Shown: positions 25,161 to 34,069, numbered from the stretch's first letter. The stretch: 55,697 bases of DNA from JBCBTD01 sp039818825 (GCA_039818825.1 JBCBTD010000025.1:1-55697), one strand, 5' to 3'. Program-made: numbers and translations. The notes: generated by a model from the letters alone, not told the origin.

Positions 25161-26093
25161 TCAGCCGCGCCGCGACCGCCAGGCCAAGAGCGCTGCGGCG
25201 CTGACGAACAGGACCGCCGTGCCCGGTAGTGGCACCACCTGCAACGCCTGGTCGGCGAGCACGGCGTGTCCGGCGGTGGTCGGGTGCAGGCCGTCGAAAT
25301 AGAGAAACCCGCCGCAATCCGCGAGACCGATGCACGGCTCGGTCACGTTGGCGAAGCCGAAGGCGGGCGCGCCGGCGATCAGCGCAGCGACGTCCAGGGC
25401 GAAGACCTCGAGCCCGAGGCGGTCTCGCGTTGCGTCCAGAGCGCTCGCCAGTCGCGCGTTGTGCTGGGACGATGCTGCCGAGAGCAGCGGGCCGAGGACC
25501 GGATCACCGACGCTTTGAGGTATCATCCCGAGGTCGGGCACGCCCAGCACCAGGAACGACCTGGCACCTGCAGCGCCGAGCAGCTCGACCGTCTCGACGA
25601 TGGTTTGGACCGGGTCCGGCGCGCCTGGCTGGAAGGCGTTGCCGAAGAGGTAGTCGTTCGAGCCGCCCCAAACCACGTGGAGGCCCTTGGGGCTGATCTC
25701 GCCGCCACTGGCGACGAACGCCGCTGCCTGCTCCTTCACCCCCAGCAGGCCCAGCGCTTCGAGGGGCGCTCGCTCGGCGTCGTCGAGGCCGTCGGTGCCG
25801 TTGTGGCCCGTCGTTCGCGCGCCGCCGACGGCGAGGCTGTCGACCCGAGTGGGGTCGAGGCCGAGCCTGCCGATCAGCCGGTCCGTCCAGATGGGGCCGT
25901 TCGAGAAACGGCCATCGACATAGGGTGGTGCCGGCGTCCGCGTCGGCAGGCCGAGCGTGCCTAGCACGGCATCCAGGCGTCCTTGGTCGCTGAGGCTGTC
26001 GCCGACGATCAACGCCCGGTCGAAGGTACGGGCATCGGCGGCCGCGCAACACAACACCAGGGTGGCGGCGATGGCGAGGATGCGGCTGGTCAT
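25161..26093 (-). CDS. SGNH/GDSL esterase with VPLPA-type sorting tail
   Basis: This 310-residue secreted hydrolase has a signal peptide at residues 1-22, nucleophile Ser33 in VGDSLSD, the GxND block in GGSNDYLF and the DxxH catalytic pair in DGLHPT. These are the four blocks of SGNH lipases/esterases in the order expected of GDSL autotransporter-type passengers. The C-terminus VPLPG, then a hydrophobic stretch, then RSRRG, matches the VPLPA-CTERM surface-sorting signal read by exosortase systems. No exosortase gene is in the window. It is convergent with the acetyltransferase and divergent from aqpZ. Confidence 0.85.
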   Translation of the reverse strand: MTSRILAIAATLVLCCAAADARTFDRALIVGDSLSDQGRLDAVLGTLGLPTRTPAPPYVDGRFSNGPIWTDRLIGRLGLDPTRVDSLAVGGARTTGHNGTDGLDDAERAPLEALGLLGVKEQAAAFVASGGEISPKGLHVVWGGSNDYLFGNAFQPGAPDPVQTIVETVELLGAAGARSFLVLGVPDLGMIPQSVGDPVLGPLLSAASSQHNARLASALDATRDRLGLEVFALDVAALIAGAPAFGFANVTEPCIGLADCGGFLYFDGLHPTTAGHAVLADQALQVVPLPGTAVLFVSAAALLAWRSRRG

Positions 26094-26245
26094 GACACGT
26101 CCCAGCAGTGGGGTTTTCCTCGTCGACCAAACTACCGGTCTTGCACTGCGCAACCAACACGCGCTTGACGCTCGTCGCCCCGAACTCGGGCGAATCCGCG
26201 AAAAAGGGCTTTGACCGGGCCGCTCGCGGCTTCTACTGAGCCGGT

Positions 26246-26263
26246 CCCCCGCGGCCTCGGGGG
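26246..26263 (+). other. GC-rich hairpin in the aqpZ leader
   Basis: CCCCCG (26246-26251) and CGGGGG (26258-26263) pair around a 6-nt loop, 8 bp before the GGAGG ribosome-binding site of aqpZ. It could affect initiation or transcript stability. No ligand is suggested. Confidence 0.3.
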
Positions 26264-26284
26264 CCATTTTGGAGGACAAGGTCC

Positions 26285-26983
26285 ATGCCCTTGAGCACGA
26301 AGCTCGTCGCCGAGTTTCTCGGCACGTTTTGGTTGGTCTTCGCCGGCGCCGGTAGCGCGCTGACGGCGGCCGGTTTCCCCGGACTCGGCATCGGGTTTCT
26401 CGGCGTCGCGCTGGCCTTCGGTCTCGCCGTGCTCACGATGGCCTACGCCGTCGGCCATATTTCGGGCGGCCACTTCAACCCTGCCGTGACGTTGGGCGCC
26501 TGGACAGCCGGTCGGTTCTCGACGGCCGAGGTCGTGCCCTACTGGATCGCCCAGGTTCTCGGCGCGATCGCGGCTGCCGGCGTGCTGTTCGTGATCATGA
26601 GTGGCCAGCCTGGCTTCGACGTGTCGGCCGGCTTCGCATCCAACGGCTACGCCGAACACTCCCCAGGAGGCTATTCGCTCGAGGCTTCCTTCATTGCCGA
26701 GGCCGTGCTGACCGCGTTCTTCGTGATCGTCATCCTCGGTGCGACCGACCCGCGCGCGCCGGCGGGTTTCGCGCCCTTGGCGATCGGGCTCGCCCTGACG
26801 TTGGTCCACCTCGTCTTGATTCCGATCACGAATGCCAGCGTGAACCCGGCGCGGAGCACCGGTGTTGCCCTGTTCCAGGGCAGTTGGGCGATCGAGCAGT
26901 TGTGGCTGTTCTGGGTGGCGCCGTTCGTCGGCGCCGTCGTCGGCGGTTTGATCCACCGGCAGATCTTCGCCTTCGGCCGCTGA
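26285..26983 (+). CDS. aqpZ: aquaporin Z water channel
   Basis: This 232-residue membrane channel has six transmembrane segments and both pore-lining NPA boxes: HFNPAVTLG (Asn65) and ASVNPARSTGVALF. The Arg after the second NPA gives water selectivity, and the AEFLGTFWLVFAGAGSA start is typical of AqpZ rather than glycerol facilitators. GGAGGACAAGGTCC supports ATG 26285. It is convergent with endonuclease I, with only 4 bp between stops. Confidence 0.95.
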   Translation: MPLSTKLVAEFLGTFWLVFAGAGSALTAAGFPGLGIGFLGVALAFGLAVLTMAYAVGHISGGHFNPAVTLGAWTAGRFSTAEVVPYWIAQVLGAIAAAGVLFVIMSGQPGFDVSAGFASNGYAEHSPGGYSLEASFIAEAVLTAFFVIVILGATDPRAPAGFAPLAIGLALTLVHLVLIPITNASVNPARSTGVALFQGSWAIEQLWLFWVAPFVGAVVGGLIHRQIFAFGR

Positions 26984-27000
26984 CCCGTCAGCAACGGCCG
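26974..27000. terminator. bulged inverted repeat between convergent aqpZ and endonuclease genes
   Basis: CGGCC/GGCCG outer arms and GCTGA/TCAGC inner arms, separated by an AAC bulge and a 4-nt loop, form a hairpin covering both stop codons. It could end transcription in both directions. There is no T run. Confidence 0.35.
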
Positions 27001-27755
27001 GCGTAGACGAGCGCCGGCAGCGACGGATCGTCGACGAAGGGGTTTCGGTTGCCCTGGATGTCGGCGATCCGCTCGTGGCGGACCTGCTCGAACGCGTCGG
27101 GCGGGTCCTGCTCGTGCCACGCCAAGAGCGTGCACAGCCGGCCCAGCTCGGTGCCGCTCGTGCCGGTACCGTCGACGAGCTGCAGATCGGGCGTCCGACC
27201 GTCGCCATTGTAGCGGACGTCCATGTAAAACAGCATCCGCGCCACGTCGCCCTTCACCTGGTCGCGCGGCTCGAACGTCCGGTCGGTAGACCGCGCGGCG
27301 CAGCCGTCGAGCGGCCGGCCGCCGGCGGCGAAGTCGCGGCTGCCGCGGCGTTCGTTGCACCAGCCGTCGGTGGCGCGCACGTGGTGCAAGTCGTTGTGCG
27401 CCAAGTCGCGTTCGCGGCGAAACCCGCGATTTCGCGGCCACACGTGTTCGCGGTTCCACGAATTCCGCGTCCGGCCATCGGCGTTGAGCGTGCTGCTGAG
27501 CTTGTCGTCCTTGGGGTGGGAGCGGCCGCTGTAGAAGAGGATCACGCGCGCCGGATCCTCCGGATCGGCATCGGTCTCTTCGAGTGCGAACCAGAGCTCG
27601 CGGTAGCTGAGCGGCGCTTGACCGCGGGCCGCCGTTCGGCCGACCTCGGCGATCAGGGCATTGCCTTCGAGCCCCGCCCAGGGTGTCTCGAAGGCGGCCA
27701 CGGGCGTCGCTGCGAGCAACGCGCCAACGAGCATTCGTGACGCCCATCCAGCCAT
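26988..27755 (-). CDS. secreted endonuclease I family DNase
   Basis: This 255-residue protein has a signal peptide (1-21, ending PVAAF). The Endonuclease_1 (PF04231) core is present: REHVWPRNRGF with the metal/catalytic His, DLHHVRATDG, VKGDVARMLFYMDVRYNGDG and the terminal GNRNPFVDDPSL motif. Relatives include E. coli EndA and Vibrio Dns, which degrade DNA in the periplasm or outside the cell. Several cysteines near residues 130-150 and at the C-terminus could form disulfides. It probably serves nutrient recovery from extracellular DNA; phosphate scavenging would fit the neighbouring phosphonate genes but is speculation. Confidence 0.9.
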   Translation of the reverse strand: MAGWASRMLVGALLAATPVAAFETPWAGLEGNALIAEVGRTAARGQAPLSYRELWFALEETDADPEDPARVILFYSGRSHPKDDKLSSTLNADGRTRNSWNREHVWPRNRGFRRERDLAHNDLHHVRATDGWCNERRGSRDFAAGGRPLDGCAARSTDRTFEPRDQVKGDVARMLFYMDVRYNGDGRTPDLQLVDGTGTSGTELGRLCTLLAWHEQDPPDAFEQVRHERIADIQGNRNPFVDDPSLPALVYAGRC

Positions 27756-27913
27756 GCTGACCCCCCGACGCCGATCGACGGCGTGAGGAGTCTGCCTCGA
27801 TCCAGGCTCACAGCCAATGGGCCAGCGGAGACCGCAGGCAAATCGTCGGCCGGCCTCCGGTCAGCGCAGCCGTTGGCCACGCCGCAGCGGTGTGGCCCGG
27901 CCCGCGCTCTCGG

Positions 27914-28168
27914 TCAGGTCGTGATCGTTTCCGTGCCGCAGGCACGCGGCGAGGGCACGGCACCGTCGACGGCCACACCGTTGTCGAGCTGGTGGAGGCG
28001 CTCGACGTCGGCCGATGGCCAGCCGCGAGCCTCGGCTTCCTCGCGCGCCAGAAACTCTTGGACGGCATGGTAGACGAGGTCAGCCGGCAGCCTCTCGCGC
28101 CGCTCGCTCAGGCTGACGAGCCGGGAGGTCAACGAGTCGTCGAGTTCGACGTAGAACGTCCGCTTCAT
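27914..28168 (-). CDS. ribbon-helix-helix protein, orphan antitoxin-like
   Basis: In this 84-residue protein the first 45 residues have ribbon-helix-helix form: a short basic strand (RTFYVELDD) and two helices (LTSRLVSLSERRERLPADLVYHAVQEFLAREE). The rest has the acidic/aromatic look of an antitoxin tail (GWPSADVERLHQLDNG). AAGGGAGAGAGAGA gives a strong ribosome-binding site. No RelE, ParE or PIN toxin follows: the 158 bp downstream hold no such frame. It may therefore be a solitary regulator or an antitoxin that lost its partner. A TCGCA dyad sits in its promoter. Confidence 0.65.
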   Translation of the reverse strand: MKRTFYVELDDSLTSRLVSLSERRERLPADLVYHAVQEFLAREEAEARGWPSADVERLHQLDNGVAVDGAVPSPRACGTETITT

Positions 28169-28197
28169 TCTCTCTCTCCCTTGTCCACTAAAAAAAG

Positions 28198-28209
28198 TCG
28201 CAAATGCGA
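28198..28209. promoter_or_regulatory. TCGCA-AA-TGCGA dyad in the RHH/xthA divergent promoter
   Basis: A perfect 5-bp inverted repeat lies in a markedly AT-rich patch (28185-28225) about 30 bp upstream of the ribbon-helix-helix gene. Autoregulation through such short dyads is common in that family. The factor is inferred. Confidence 0.35.
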
Positions 28210-28320
28210 ATCGTAATTACAAGGGGGCAGTCGTGCAACACCTGGGTGCGATCGATCGCCGTGACGTGGGCGTAGGCGCGCTTGCTGGCCAAATCGCGGC
28301 CCCTGTGGCAAACGGTCGCC

Positions 28321-29112
28321 ATGCGTGTCGTCACCTGGAACGTGAACTCGGTCAGGCTGCGGCTGGACGGCCTCGGCCGTCTTGTCGACGAACTCGCACC
28401 CGACGTGCTGTGTCTGCAGGAGATCAAGGCCGAGACGGCCCAGTTTCCGGTCGACGCGGTCAAGGCGCTCGGGTTCGAGCACCTGTTGGTCCACGGTCAG
28501 CGCAACTACCACGGCGTCGCGATTCTCTCGCGGGTGCCCCTCGACGGCCACGAAACCCGTGACTGGTGCGGCATCGACCATCGCCGGCACCAGATCACGC
28601 GGCTGCCGGGCGGGATCGAGCTGCACAACCTCTACGTGCCGTCGGGCGGTGACGTGCCGGACCGCGACGCCAACCCCAAGTTTGCGCACAAGCTGGACTT
28701 CCTGCGGGAGCTGGCGGCCGAATGGCGCCAATCCGGCGCCGCCGACCGACCGATGATCGCCGTCGGCGACTTCAACGTGGCGCCCTTGCCGACCGACGTG
28801 TGGAGCCATCGTCAGCTGCTGGGTGTGGTCAGCCACACGCCCGTCGAGGTCGAAGCGCTCTCGACCTTGCAGGCGAGCGCCGGTTGGGTGGACGCGGTGC
28901 GGCGGTTCATCCCGCCCGAGGAGAAACTGTTCAGCTGGTGGAGCTACCGCGCACGCGATTGGTCCGCGTCGGACCGCGGCCGCCGCTTGGACCATGTGTG
29001 GGTGACGGCGCCGTTGGCGTCGGCTTTGCGTGGCGCCTCCGTCTTGCGCGCCGCCCGTAGCTGGGAGAAGCCCTCGGATCACGTGCCGGTCGCCGTCGAC
29101 TTCGACGTCTGA
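28321..29112 (+). CDS. xthA: exodeoxyribonuclease III
   Basis: This 263-residue AP endonuclease/3'-5' exonuclease acts in base excision repair. Active-site motifs are present: TWNVNSVR (Asn7), LCLQEIKAE (metal Glu), LYVPSGGD with the catalytic Tyr, GDFNVAP (Asp-Asn pair), the RRLDHVWV Asp and the terminal SDHVPV His. ATG 28321 gives the normal ExoIII N-terminus MRVVTWNVNS. Its Shine-Dalgarno sequence is weak. It is divergent from the RHH gene. Confidence 0.93.
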   Translation: MRVVTWNVNSVRLRLDGLGRLVDELAPDVLCLQEIKAETAQFPVDAVKALGFEHLLVHGQRNYHGVAILSRVPLDGHETRDWCGIDHRRHQITRLPGGIELHNLYVPSGGDVPDRDANPKFAHKLDFLRELAAEWRQSGAADRPMIAVGDFNVAPLPTDVWSHRQLLGVVSHTPVEVEALSTLQASAGWVDAVRRFIPPEEKLFSWWSYRARDWSASDRGRRLDHVWVTAPLASALRGASVLRAARSWEKPSDHVPVAVDFDV

Positions 29113-29205
29113 GCGTTCCGGCAGCGTCGTGCGGTGACGTTGGCCGGTCGCCCGCTCGGACGCGCGAGGGATGTTGCGACCCAGCGCGTTGGGCGGTGGG
29201 ATCGG

Positions 29206-30216
29206 TCAGGCCCGGGTGGCGCGCCTGCCCTCCACGGGATAGGCCGGGTCGGTGTAGCCGTGGGTCGAGCTGTGGCCCGGCGGCACGTGGCCGTCCCAGA
29301 ACGCTTCGGCGGCTGGGTCGAACGGCACGTCCAGAGCCGCCAGATAGCCTTCCCATTGCGCGAAGGTCCGCGGCCCGGCGATCACCGAGCACACCAGCTC
29401 GTTGGCCAACAGCCAGCCTAGCCCGAACGCCGGCCCGGTCGTGCCGCGGGCCTCGCACCAGGCGAGCAACTCGTCGACGATCCGCAGGCTTTCCGGCCGC
29501 CATTCGGTCTCCATCAACCGACCGTCGCGAACCGCCGCGCGGCTGTCCGGCGGTAGTGAACCGTTGCCCGCGTACTTGCCCGTGAGCAGGCCGCGCGCCA
29601 ACGGGCTGTAGGGCACGACACCCAGGCCGTAGTGCCGGCACACGGGCAGCACCTCGACCTCGGCCTGCCGGTTGAGGGCGTTGTAGTACGGCTGACAGCC
29701 GAGCGGGCGATCGATCCCGGCGCCATCGCACAGCCGGCAGAGCTCGGCGATCCGCCAGGCGCGGAAGTTGGAAACGCCGAAGGCGCCGATCTTGCCCTGG
29801 TGCAGCAGCTGGCGCAGGCCCGCGACCGTCTCCTCCAACGGCGTGTGGCGGTCTTCGCGGTGCAGGTAGTAGAGGTCGACGTGGTCGGTCTTGAGCCGCC
29901 GCAGGCTGCCCTCACAGGCTCGGATCAGCCAACGTTTGGAGAGCCCGCGCTGGTTGCGGCCGTCGCCCATGGCGTTGCCGGCTTTGGTTGCCAGCACCCA
30001 GTGCGAGCGGGTCGCGTGCAGCGCTTCGCCGACGATCGTCTCCGAGGCGCCGTTCCGGTAGACGTCGGCCGTGTCCAGGAAGTTCACGCCCTGGTCGCGA
30101 GCATGGTCGATGATGCGTCGGGCCTCCGCCTCGTCGGTGCGCCCGCCGAACGTCATCGTCCCGAGGCAGAGCGTCGACACCTCGACGCCGCTCCGTCCCA
30201 ACGGTCGATAGTGCAT
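29206..30216 (-). CDS. aldo/keto reductase
   Basis: This 336-residue NADPH-dependent oxidoreductase has a TIM barrel with the AKR tetrad: Asp in NFLDTADVYRNG with Tyr four residues on, Lys in LATKAGN and His in YYLHREDR. It resembles the YghZ/Tas-like (Aldo_ket_red) group with LCLGTMTFGGRTDEAEA at the start. GGGAGGG seven bases upstream selects ATG 30216 over one at 30246. The substrate is unknown. It lies 79 bp after the flavin-reductase-like gene on the same strand and may be the last gene of the amino-acid transporter transcript. Confidence 0.9.
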   Translation of the reverse strand: MHYRPLGRSGVEVSTLCLGTMTFGGRTDEAEARRIIDHARDQGVNFLDTADVYRNGASETIVGEALHATRSHWVLATKAGNAMGDGRNQRGLSKRWLIRACEGSLRRLKTDHVDLYYLHREDRHTPLEETVAGLRQLLHQGKIGAFGVSNFRAWRIAELCRLCDGAGIDRPLGCQPYYNALNRQAEVEVLPVCRHYGLGVVPYSPLARGLLTGKYAGNGSLPPDSRAAVRDGRLMETEWRPESLRIVDELLAWCEARGTTGPAFGLGWLLANELVCSVIAGPRTFAQWEGYLAALDVPFDPAAEAFWDGHVPPGHSSTHGYTDPAYPVEGRRATRA

Positions 30217-30294
30217 CTGCCGCCCTCCCAAGCGATCGACCGCCATGGTGGACCGATCGGCCCGGCCGTTCCAGCCGGCAGCCGGTCGATCGGC

Positions 30295-30945
30295 TCATTC
30301 GTCGTCCGTGGTTCGGCCGGCGGTGCGCTGCCAGGCTTCGTGGCTCTGCCGCTCCATGGCGAAGACGTCGCCGGTGCGGCAGTAGAGGTCGGCGAAGAGC
30401 CGCCCGACGGGGCGATAGGCCTGCCAGTCGAGGCGCAAGGTCGAGGGCTCGATCAGGCCGCCGCGGGTGTGGATCGCGACGACTTCGCCGATCACCAGCC
30501 GCCGGTCCCGGCCGACTTCCAGGCTCTGGTAGTGCCGACATTCGAGATTGGCCGGGGCTTCGGCGATGTGCGGCGGACGGACCAGCCGCGACGCCCTGGT
30601 GGTCAGCCCGGCGGCGCCGAGCTCGCTCACCTCGGGCGGAAAATCGACCGCGCAGACGTTCATCGCGGCGGCGATCCCCTCGTCGACCAGGTTGACCACG
30701 AACTCGCCCGTCGCTGCGATGTTGTTGGTCGTGTCCTTGAGCGCCCCCGGCGCTTTCCGTTCCAGGCCGAGGACCACCAGGGGCGGGTCTTCACTGAAGA
30801 CGTTGAAGAAGCTGAACGGCGCAGCGTTGACGAGACCGGCGGCGTCGACGGTCGAGACGAGCGCGATCGGTCGCGGCACCACCAACGCCACCAGAAGCTT
30901 GTAGCGCTCCTTGGGCTCGAGGTCGGCCATCTCGAAGCTGGTCAA
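30295..30945 (-). CDS. flavin reductase-like FMN-binding protein
   Basis: This protein has about 216 residues with the split-barrel Flavin_Reduct domain: VVPRPIALVSTVDAAGLVNAAPFSFFNVFSEDPPLVVLGL, then DTTNNIAATGEFVVNLV. Such proteins bind FMN and reduce or use flavins, and many are associated with small-molecule catabolism. TTG 30945 is chosen because AAGGAG lies eight bases upstream. A GTG at 30966 inside the permease gene would give a slightly longer protein. It follows the permease gene closely, so it probably belongs to the importer operon. Confidence 0.8.
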   Translation of the reverse strand: MTSFEMADLEPKERYKLLVALVVPRPIALVSTVDAAGLVNAAPFSFFNVFSEDPPLVVLGLERKAPGALKDTTNNIAATGEFVVNLVDEGIAAAMNVCAVDFPPEVSELGAAGLTTRASRLVRPPHIAEAPANLECRHYQSLEVGRDRRLVIGEVVAIHTRGGLIEPSTLRLDWQAYRPVGRLFADLYCRTGDVFAMERQSHEAWQRTAGRTTDDE

Positions 30946-30958
30946 GCACGGCGCTCCT

Positions 30959-31627
30959 TCAGGCACTCGCCAACCGTCGCTCCAGTCGGCTCAGCAGCCG
31001 GACCAGCGGCCACAGGAGAACGAGATAGAAACCGGCGGCGAGGACGATGGGCGAGGCGTTGTAGGTGATCGAGCGCGCCATGTCGGCGGCGTAGAGCAGC
31101 TCCTGGAACGACACGACCGAGGCGATCGAGGTGAGCTTCGCAACTTCGAGGGTGTTGCTCACCAGGTCCGGCAACACGTTGCGGGTGGCTTGGGGCAAGA
31201 TCACGTGGGTCATGGTCTGCACCGCGGTCAGCCCGGTCGACCGCGCGGCCTCGGCCTGGCCACGGCCGACGCTGTCGATGCCGGCGCGGAAGATCTCGCC
31301 GTAATAGGCGGAGCTGTTGAGCAGGAAGGCGACCGCGACGGCGGCCAGCGGCGTGAGCTGGATGCCGGCGAAGGGCAGGCCCGAGTAGACGAACACGAGC
31401 AGCACCAGCGGTGGCAGCGCGCGGAAGACGTCGACCCAGGCCATCACGGCCCAACGCACGGCGCGATTGTGCGACCGGCCCAGCAGCGCCAGAGCGAGGC
31501 CGCCGACGAGCCCCAACGGGATCGCGATGGCGCACAAGAGCAGTGTCATCTGGAAGCCGCGCCAGACCAGGGGCAGGGCGCGCGCCATGATCTCGACGTT
31601 GAAGAAGCTCTGGATCAACAGCTCCAC
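30959..31627 (-). CDS. amino-acid ABC transporter permease (second)
   Basis: This 222-residue inner-membrane permease is of the His/Glu/Gln/Arg family, with about five membrane spans and the EAA loop (EAARSTGLTAVQTMTHVILPQATR) that docks on the ATPase. It starts at GTG 31627, immediately after the other permease stop. It pairs with the adjacent permease as a heterodimer. Confidence 0.9.
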   Translation of the reverse strand: MELLIQSFFNVEIMARALPLVWRGFQMTLLLCAIAIPLGLVGGLALALLGRSHNRAVRWAVMAWVDVFRALPPLVLLVFVYSGLPFAGIQLTPLAAVAVAFLLNSSAYYGEIFRAGIDSVGRGQAEAARSTGLTAVQTMTHVILPQATRNVLPDLVSNTLEVAKLTSIASVVSFQELLYAADMARSITYNASPIVLAAGFYLVLLWPLVRLLSRLERRLASA

Positions 31628-31628
31628 C

Positions 31629-32309
31629 TCAGGGCCTCCAGGCGAAGCGGGTCTCGATCCAGCGGCCGAGGATCACCACCGGCACGAACAGGATCAGGTA
31701 GGCGATGGCGCCGAGCATCAGCGGCGTGGCGCTGCCGGAGAAGGCTTGTGCCGTGGTCGCCTGGTTGAGGATTTCGCCGACGCCGATGACGCTGCCGAGT
31801 GCGGTGTTCTTGGTGATGGCGATGGTCCGGTTGGTCAAAGGCGGCACCGTCATCCGCACCGCTTGCGGTAACACCACGCGGGTGAGCGCTTGCACGTGGC
31901 CAAGGCCGGTCGAGCGGGCCGCATCCCACTGACCTTTCGACACCGCCGTGATGCCCGCCCAGAAGATCTCCTCGGCGAAGGCCGCCAGCACCAGGCTCAG
32001 CACCAGCCAGACCGTGGCGAAGCTGGAAAGCGGCACGCCCAACGCCGGCAGGCCGAAGTACACCAGAAGGATCAGCACCAAGGGCGGCAAGGCCCGCAAC
32101 AGATCGGCGAAGGCGACGATCGCCCAGCCGACCAAGCGAACGCCGAGCCCGCGGAGCAGCGCCAGCGCCAGGCCGAGCGCGATCCCGGTCACCACCACCA
32201 AGAGCGCAAGCACGCAGGTGACGACGAAGCCCTCGGCGATCAGCGGGGCGTAGTTGGCGATGACGTCAGCATCGAAGAAGGTGGCGACGAAGCCGGCCCG
32301 TCCTTCCAT
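31629..32309 (-). CDS. amino-acid ABC transporter permease (first)
   Basis: This 226-residue permease has the same family EAA motif as its neighbour (DAARSTGLGHVQALTRVVLPQAVR) and a RALPPLVLILLVYFGLP segment. ATG 32309 overlaps the ATPase stop as TGATG. The two permeases share length and layout and are diverged paralogues, as usual for polar amino-acid uptake systems. Confidence 0.9.
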   Translation of the reverse strand: MEGRAGFVATFFDADVIANYAPLIAEGFVVTCVLALLVVVTGIALGLALALLRGLGVRLVGWAIVAFADLLRALPPLVLILLVYFGLPALGVPLSSFATVWLVLSLVLAAFAEEIFWAGITAVSKGQWDAARSTGLGHVQALTRVVLPQAVRMTVPPLTNRTIAITKNTALGSVIGVGEILNQATTAQAFSGSATPLMLGAIAYLILFVPVVILGRWIETRFAWRP

Positions 32310-33097
32310 CAGGACGCCTGGAGCAGATCGGCGACGAAACTCCGCGCCCGCTCGGTCGTGGGGGCGGCGAGCACCTGGTCCGGCGGTCCGGATTCGACGA
32401 TCCGCCCCTCGTCGAGGAAGACCACCCGATCGGCGGCGCGCTTGGCGAAGCGCAACTCGTGGCTGACCACGACCATGGTCATGCCCAGCTCGCGCATGTC
32501 CTGCATCACCTGGAGCACCGAGCCGACCAGCTCCGGATCGAGCGCACTGGTCGGCTCGTCGAACAGCATCACCTTGGGTTCGAGCGCCATCGCGCGGGCG
32601 ATTGCCACGCGCTGCTGCTGGCCGCCCGAAAGCTGGCCCGGATGGGCGTCGGCCTTGGCCAACAGGCCCACCCGCTCGAGCGCCGCCCGACCGCGGCCGT
32701 CGGCCTCGGCGCGCGGCAGTTTCGAGACCAGCCGCAACGCCAGGGTGACGTTCGCGAGTGCGGTCATGTGCGGATAGAGGTTGAACGACTGGAACACCAT
32801 GCCGATCCGCCGGCGCATGGCGTTGAGGTCGGTCCGCGGCGAAAGAAGGTCGACGCCATCGACGGTGATGGCGCCGTCGGTCGGCTCCTCCAGGCGATTG
32901 CAGCACCGAAGCAAGGTGCTCTTGCCGGACCCCGAGGGGCCGACCAGGAAAACCATCTCGCGTTCGTGGACGTCGAGGTCGATGCCCTTCAGGACCTCGA
33001 CCTCGCCGAACGACTTGCGCAGGCCGCGGACCTCGAGGACCGCGCGGTCCGCCGTAGACCGTTCGCCGACGTCCGGCTCAGCCGCAGTCGAGGTCAT
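32309..33097 (-). CDS. amino-acid ABC transporter ATP-binding protein
   Basis: This 262-residue ATPase of the GlnQ/HisP type has Walker A GPSGSGKST, Q-loop GMVFQSFNLYPHMT, signature LSGGQQQRVAIARAMA, Walker B VMLFDEPTSALDPE and switch His in VVVSHE. An N-terminal extension of about 20 residues precedes the core and overlaps the end of the binding-protein gene by 20 bp, so translation is coupled. Confidence 0.93.
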   Translation of the reverse strand: MTSTAAEPDVGERSTADRAVLEVRGLRKSFGEVEVLKGIDLDVHEREMVFLVGPSGSGKSTLLRCCNRLEEPTDGAITVDGVDLLSPRTDLNAMRRRIGMVFQSFNLYPHMTALANVTLALRLVSKLPRAEADGRGRAALERVGLLAKADAHPGQLSGGQQQRVAIARAMALEPKVMLFDEPTSALDPELVGSVLQVMQDMRELGMTMVVVSHELRFAKRAADRVVFLDEGRIVESGPPDQVLAAPTTERARSFVADLLQAS

Positions 33098-33914
33098 GGG
33101 CCGTGGCGTCGTACCCCGGCAGGTCCGGAATGCCGGTGCCGGCGACGACCGTCACCGCCATCGCCCCGTCGGCGGGGGTCACGCCGAACCACTTCTCGCT
33201 CAGCGCCGCGATGGTCCCGTCGGCCTTCATGCACTCGATCGCCCGCTCGACCTTGTCGCGGGTGGCGGTGTCGTTCTTGCGGAACGGCATGGCGAACACG
33301 CGGCCGGTCGAGTGGAGATAGGAGAGTTCCAGCCCCGGTGTCTGCTTGACGGCCCAGGCGGCGATGGTGTTGCCGGCGACATTGGCATCTGCCCGCCCGG
33401 TGAGCACGGCCTGCACCGCGTCGGTGTTGGTGCCGTAGCTCTCGACCGTCCAGCCGATCTGGTCCTGGAGCCCGCGTGCCCACTGGTCGTAGGCCGAGCC
33501 CTTGTTCACGGCGATGGTCTTGCCGGCAAAGCCCTCGAGGCTGTCGACCGGCTCGCTGCCGGCCGGCACCACGAACTGATAGTCGGTGTTGAGGTAGCCT
33601 TCGGTGAACAGGAGGTTTTCGGCGCGCTCTTCGGTCACCGTGGTCGGGGCGACGATGAAGTCGTAGGTGCCGGCCTGCATCCCGGGCAAGAGGCCCGACC
33701 ATTGGGTGGCGACGATCTCCATCGAACAGCCCAAGCGTTCGCCCAGGGTGGTCGCCAGATCGACGTTGAAGCCTTCGACGCCGCCATCCAAGGTCGGCAT
33801 GGCGTGCGGCGCGAACGTACCGTCCAGGCCCACCTTGTACGCGCAGTCTTCGGCCTTCGCCGGGCTCAGCCCGGCCAGGAACGCGGCGCCCGCCGCGACG
33901 ACAACCCAACGCAT
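33078..33914 (-). CDS. periplasmic amino-acid-binding protein (SBP family 3)
   Basis: This 278-residue secreted binding protein has a signal peptide at 1-22 (ending PAKAE) and the bacterial extracellular solute-binding family 3 fold: VGLDGTFAPHAMP, VEGFNVDLATTLGERLGC, QWSGLLPGMQAGTYDFIV. Two pairs of cysteines may form disulfides, including the C-terminal DLDCG. GGGGGAC before ATG 33914 fixes the start. The specific amino acid cannot be read from sequence. It is the first gene of the importer operon. Confidence 0.9.
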   Translation of the reverse strand: MRWVVVAAGAAFLAGLSPAKAEDCAYKVGLDGTFAPHAMPTLDGGVEGFNVDLATTLGERLGCSMEIVATQWSGLLPGMQAGTYDFIVAPTTVTEERAENLLFTEGYLNTDYQFVVPAGSEPVDSLEGFAGKTIAVNKGSAYDQWARGLQDQIGWTVESYGTNTDAVQAVLTGRADANVAGNTIAAWAVKQTPGLELSYLHSTGRVFAMPFRKNDTATRDKVERAIECMKADGTIAALSEKWFGVTPADGAMAVTVVAGTGIPDLPGYDATAHDLDCG

Positions 33915-34069
33915 GATCCGTCCCCCAACGTGTTTTCGTTCGCCCAGCAGAAGCAGATTTCGGGCCATCGCGCCAGGAGCGGGCCGGCGCTGGCGGTTGA
34001 TCGGCGCCGACGGCGCCCGACATTCAACGCGCCGGCACGGCGCCGGGACCTGGTGTGAGGCCGCTCTCC

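Noticed and set aside
27756..27913. Toxin gene downstream of the ribbon-helix-helix gene
   Set aside because: No frame on the minus strand has RelE, ParE or PIN character or a plausible start.
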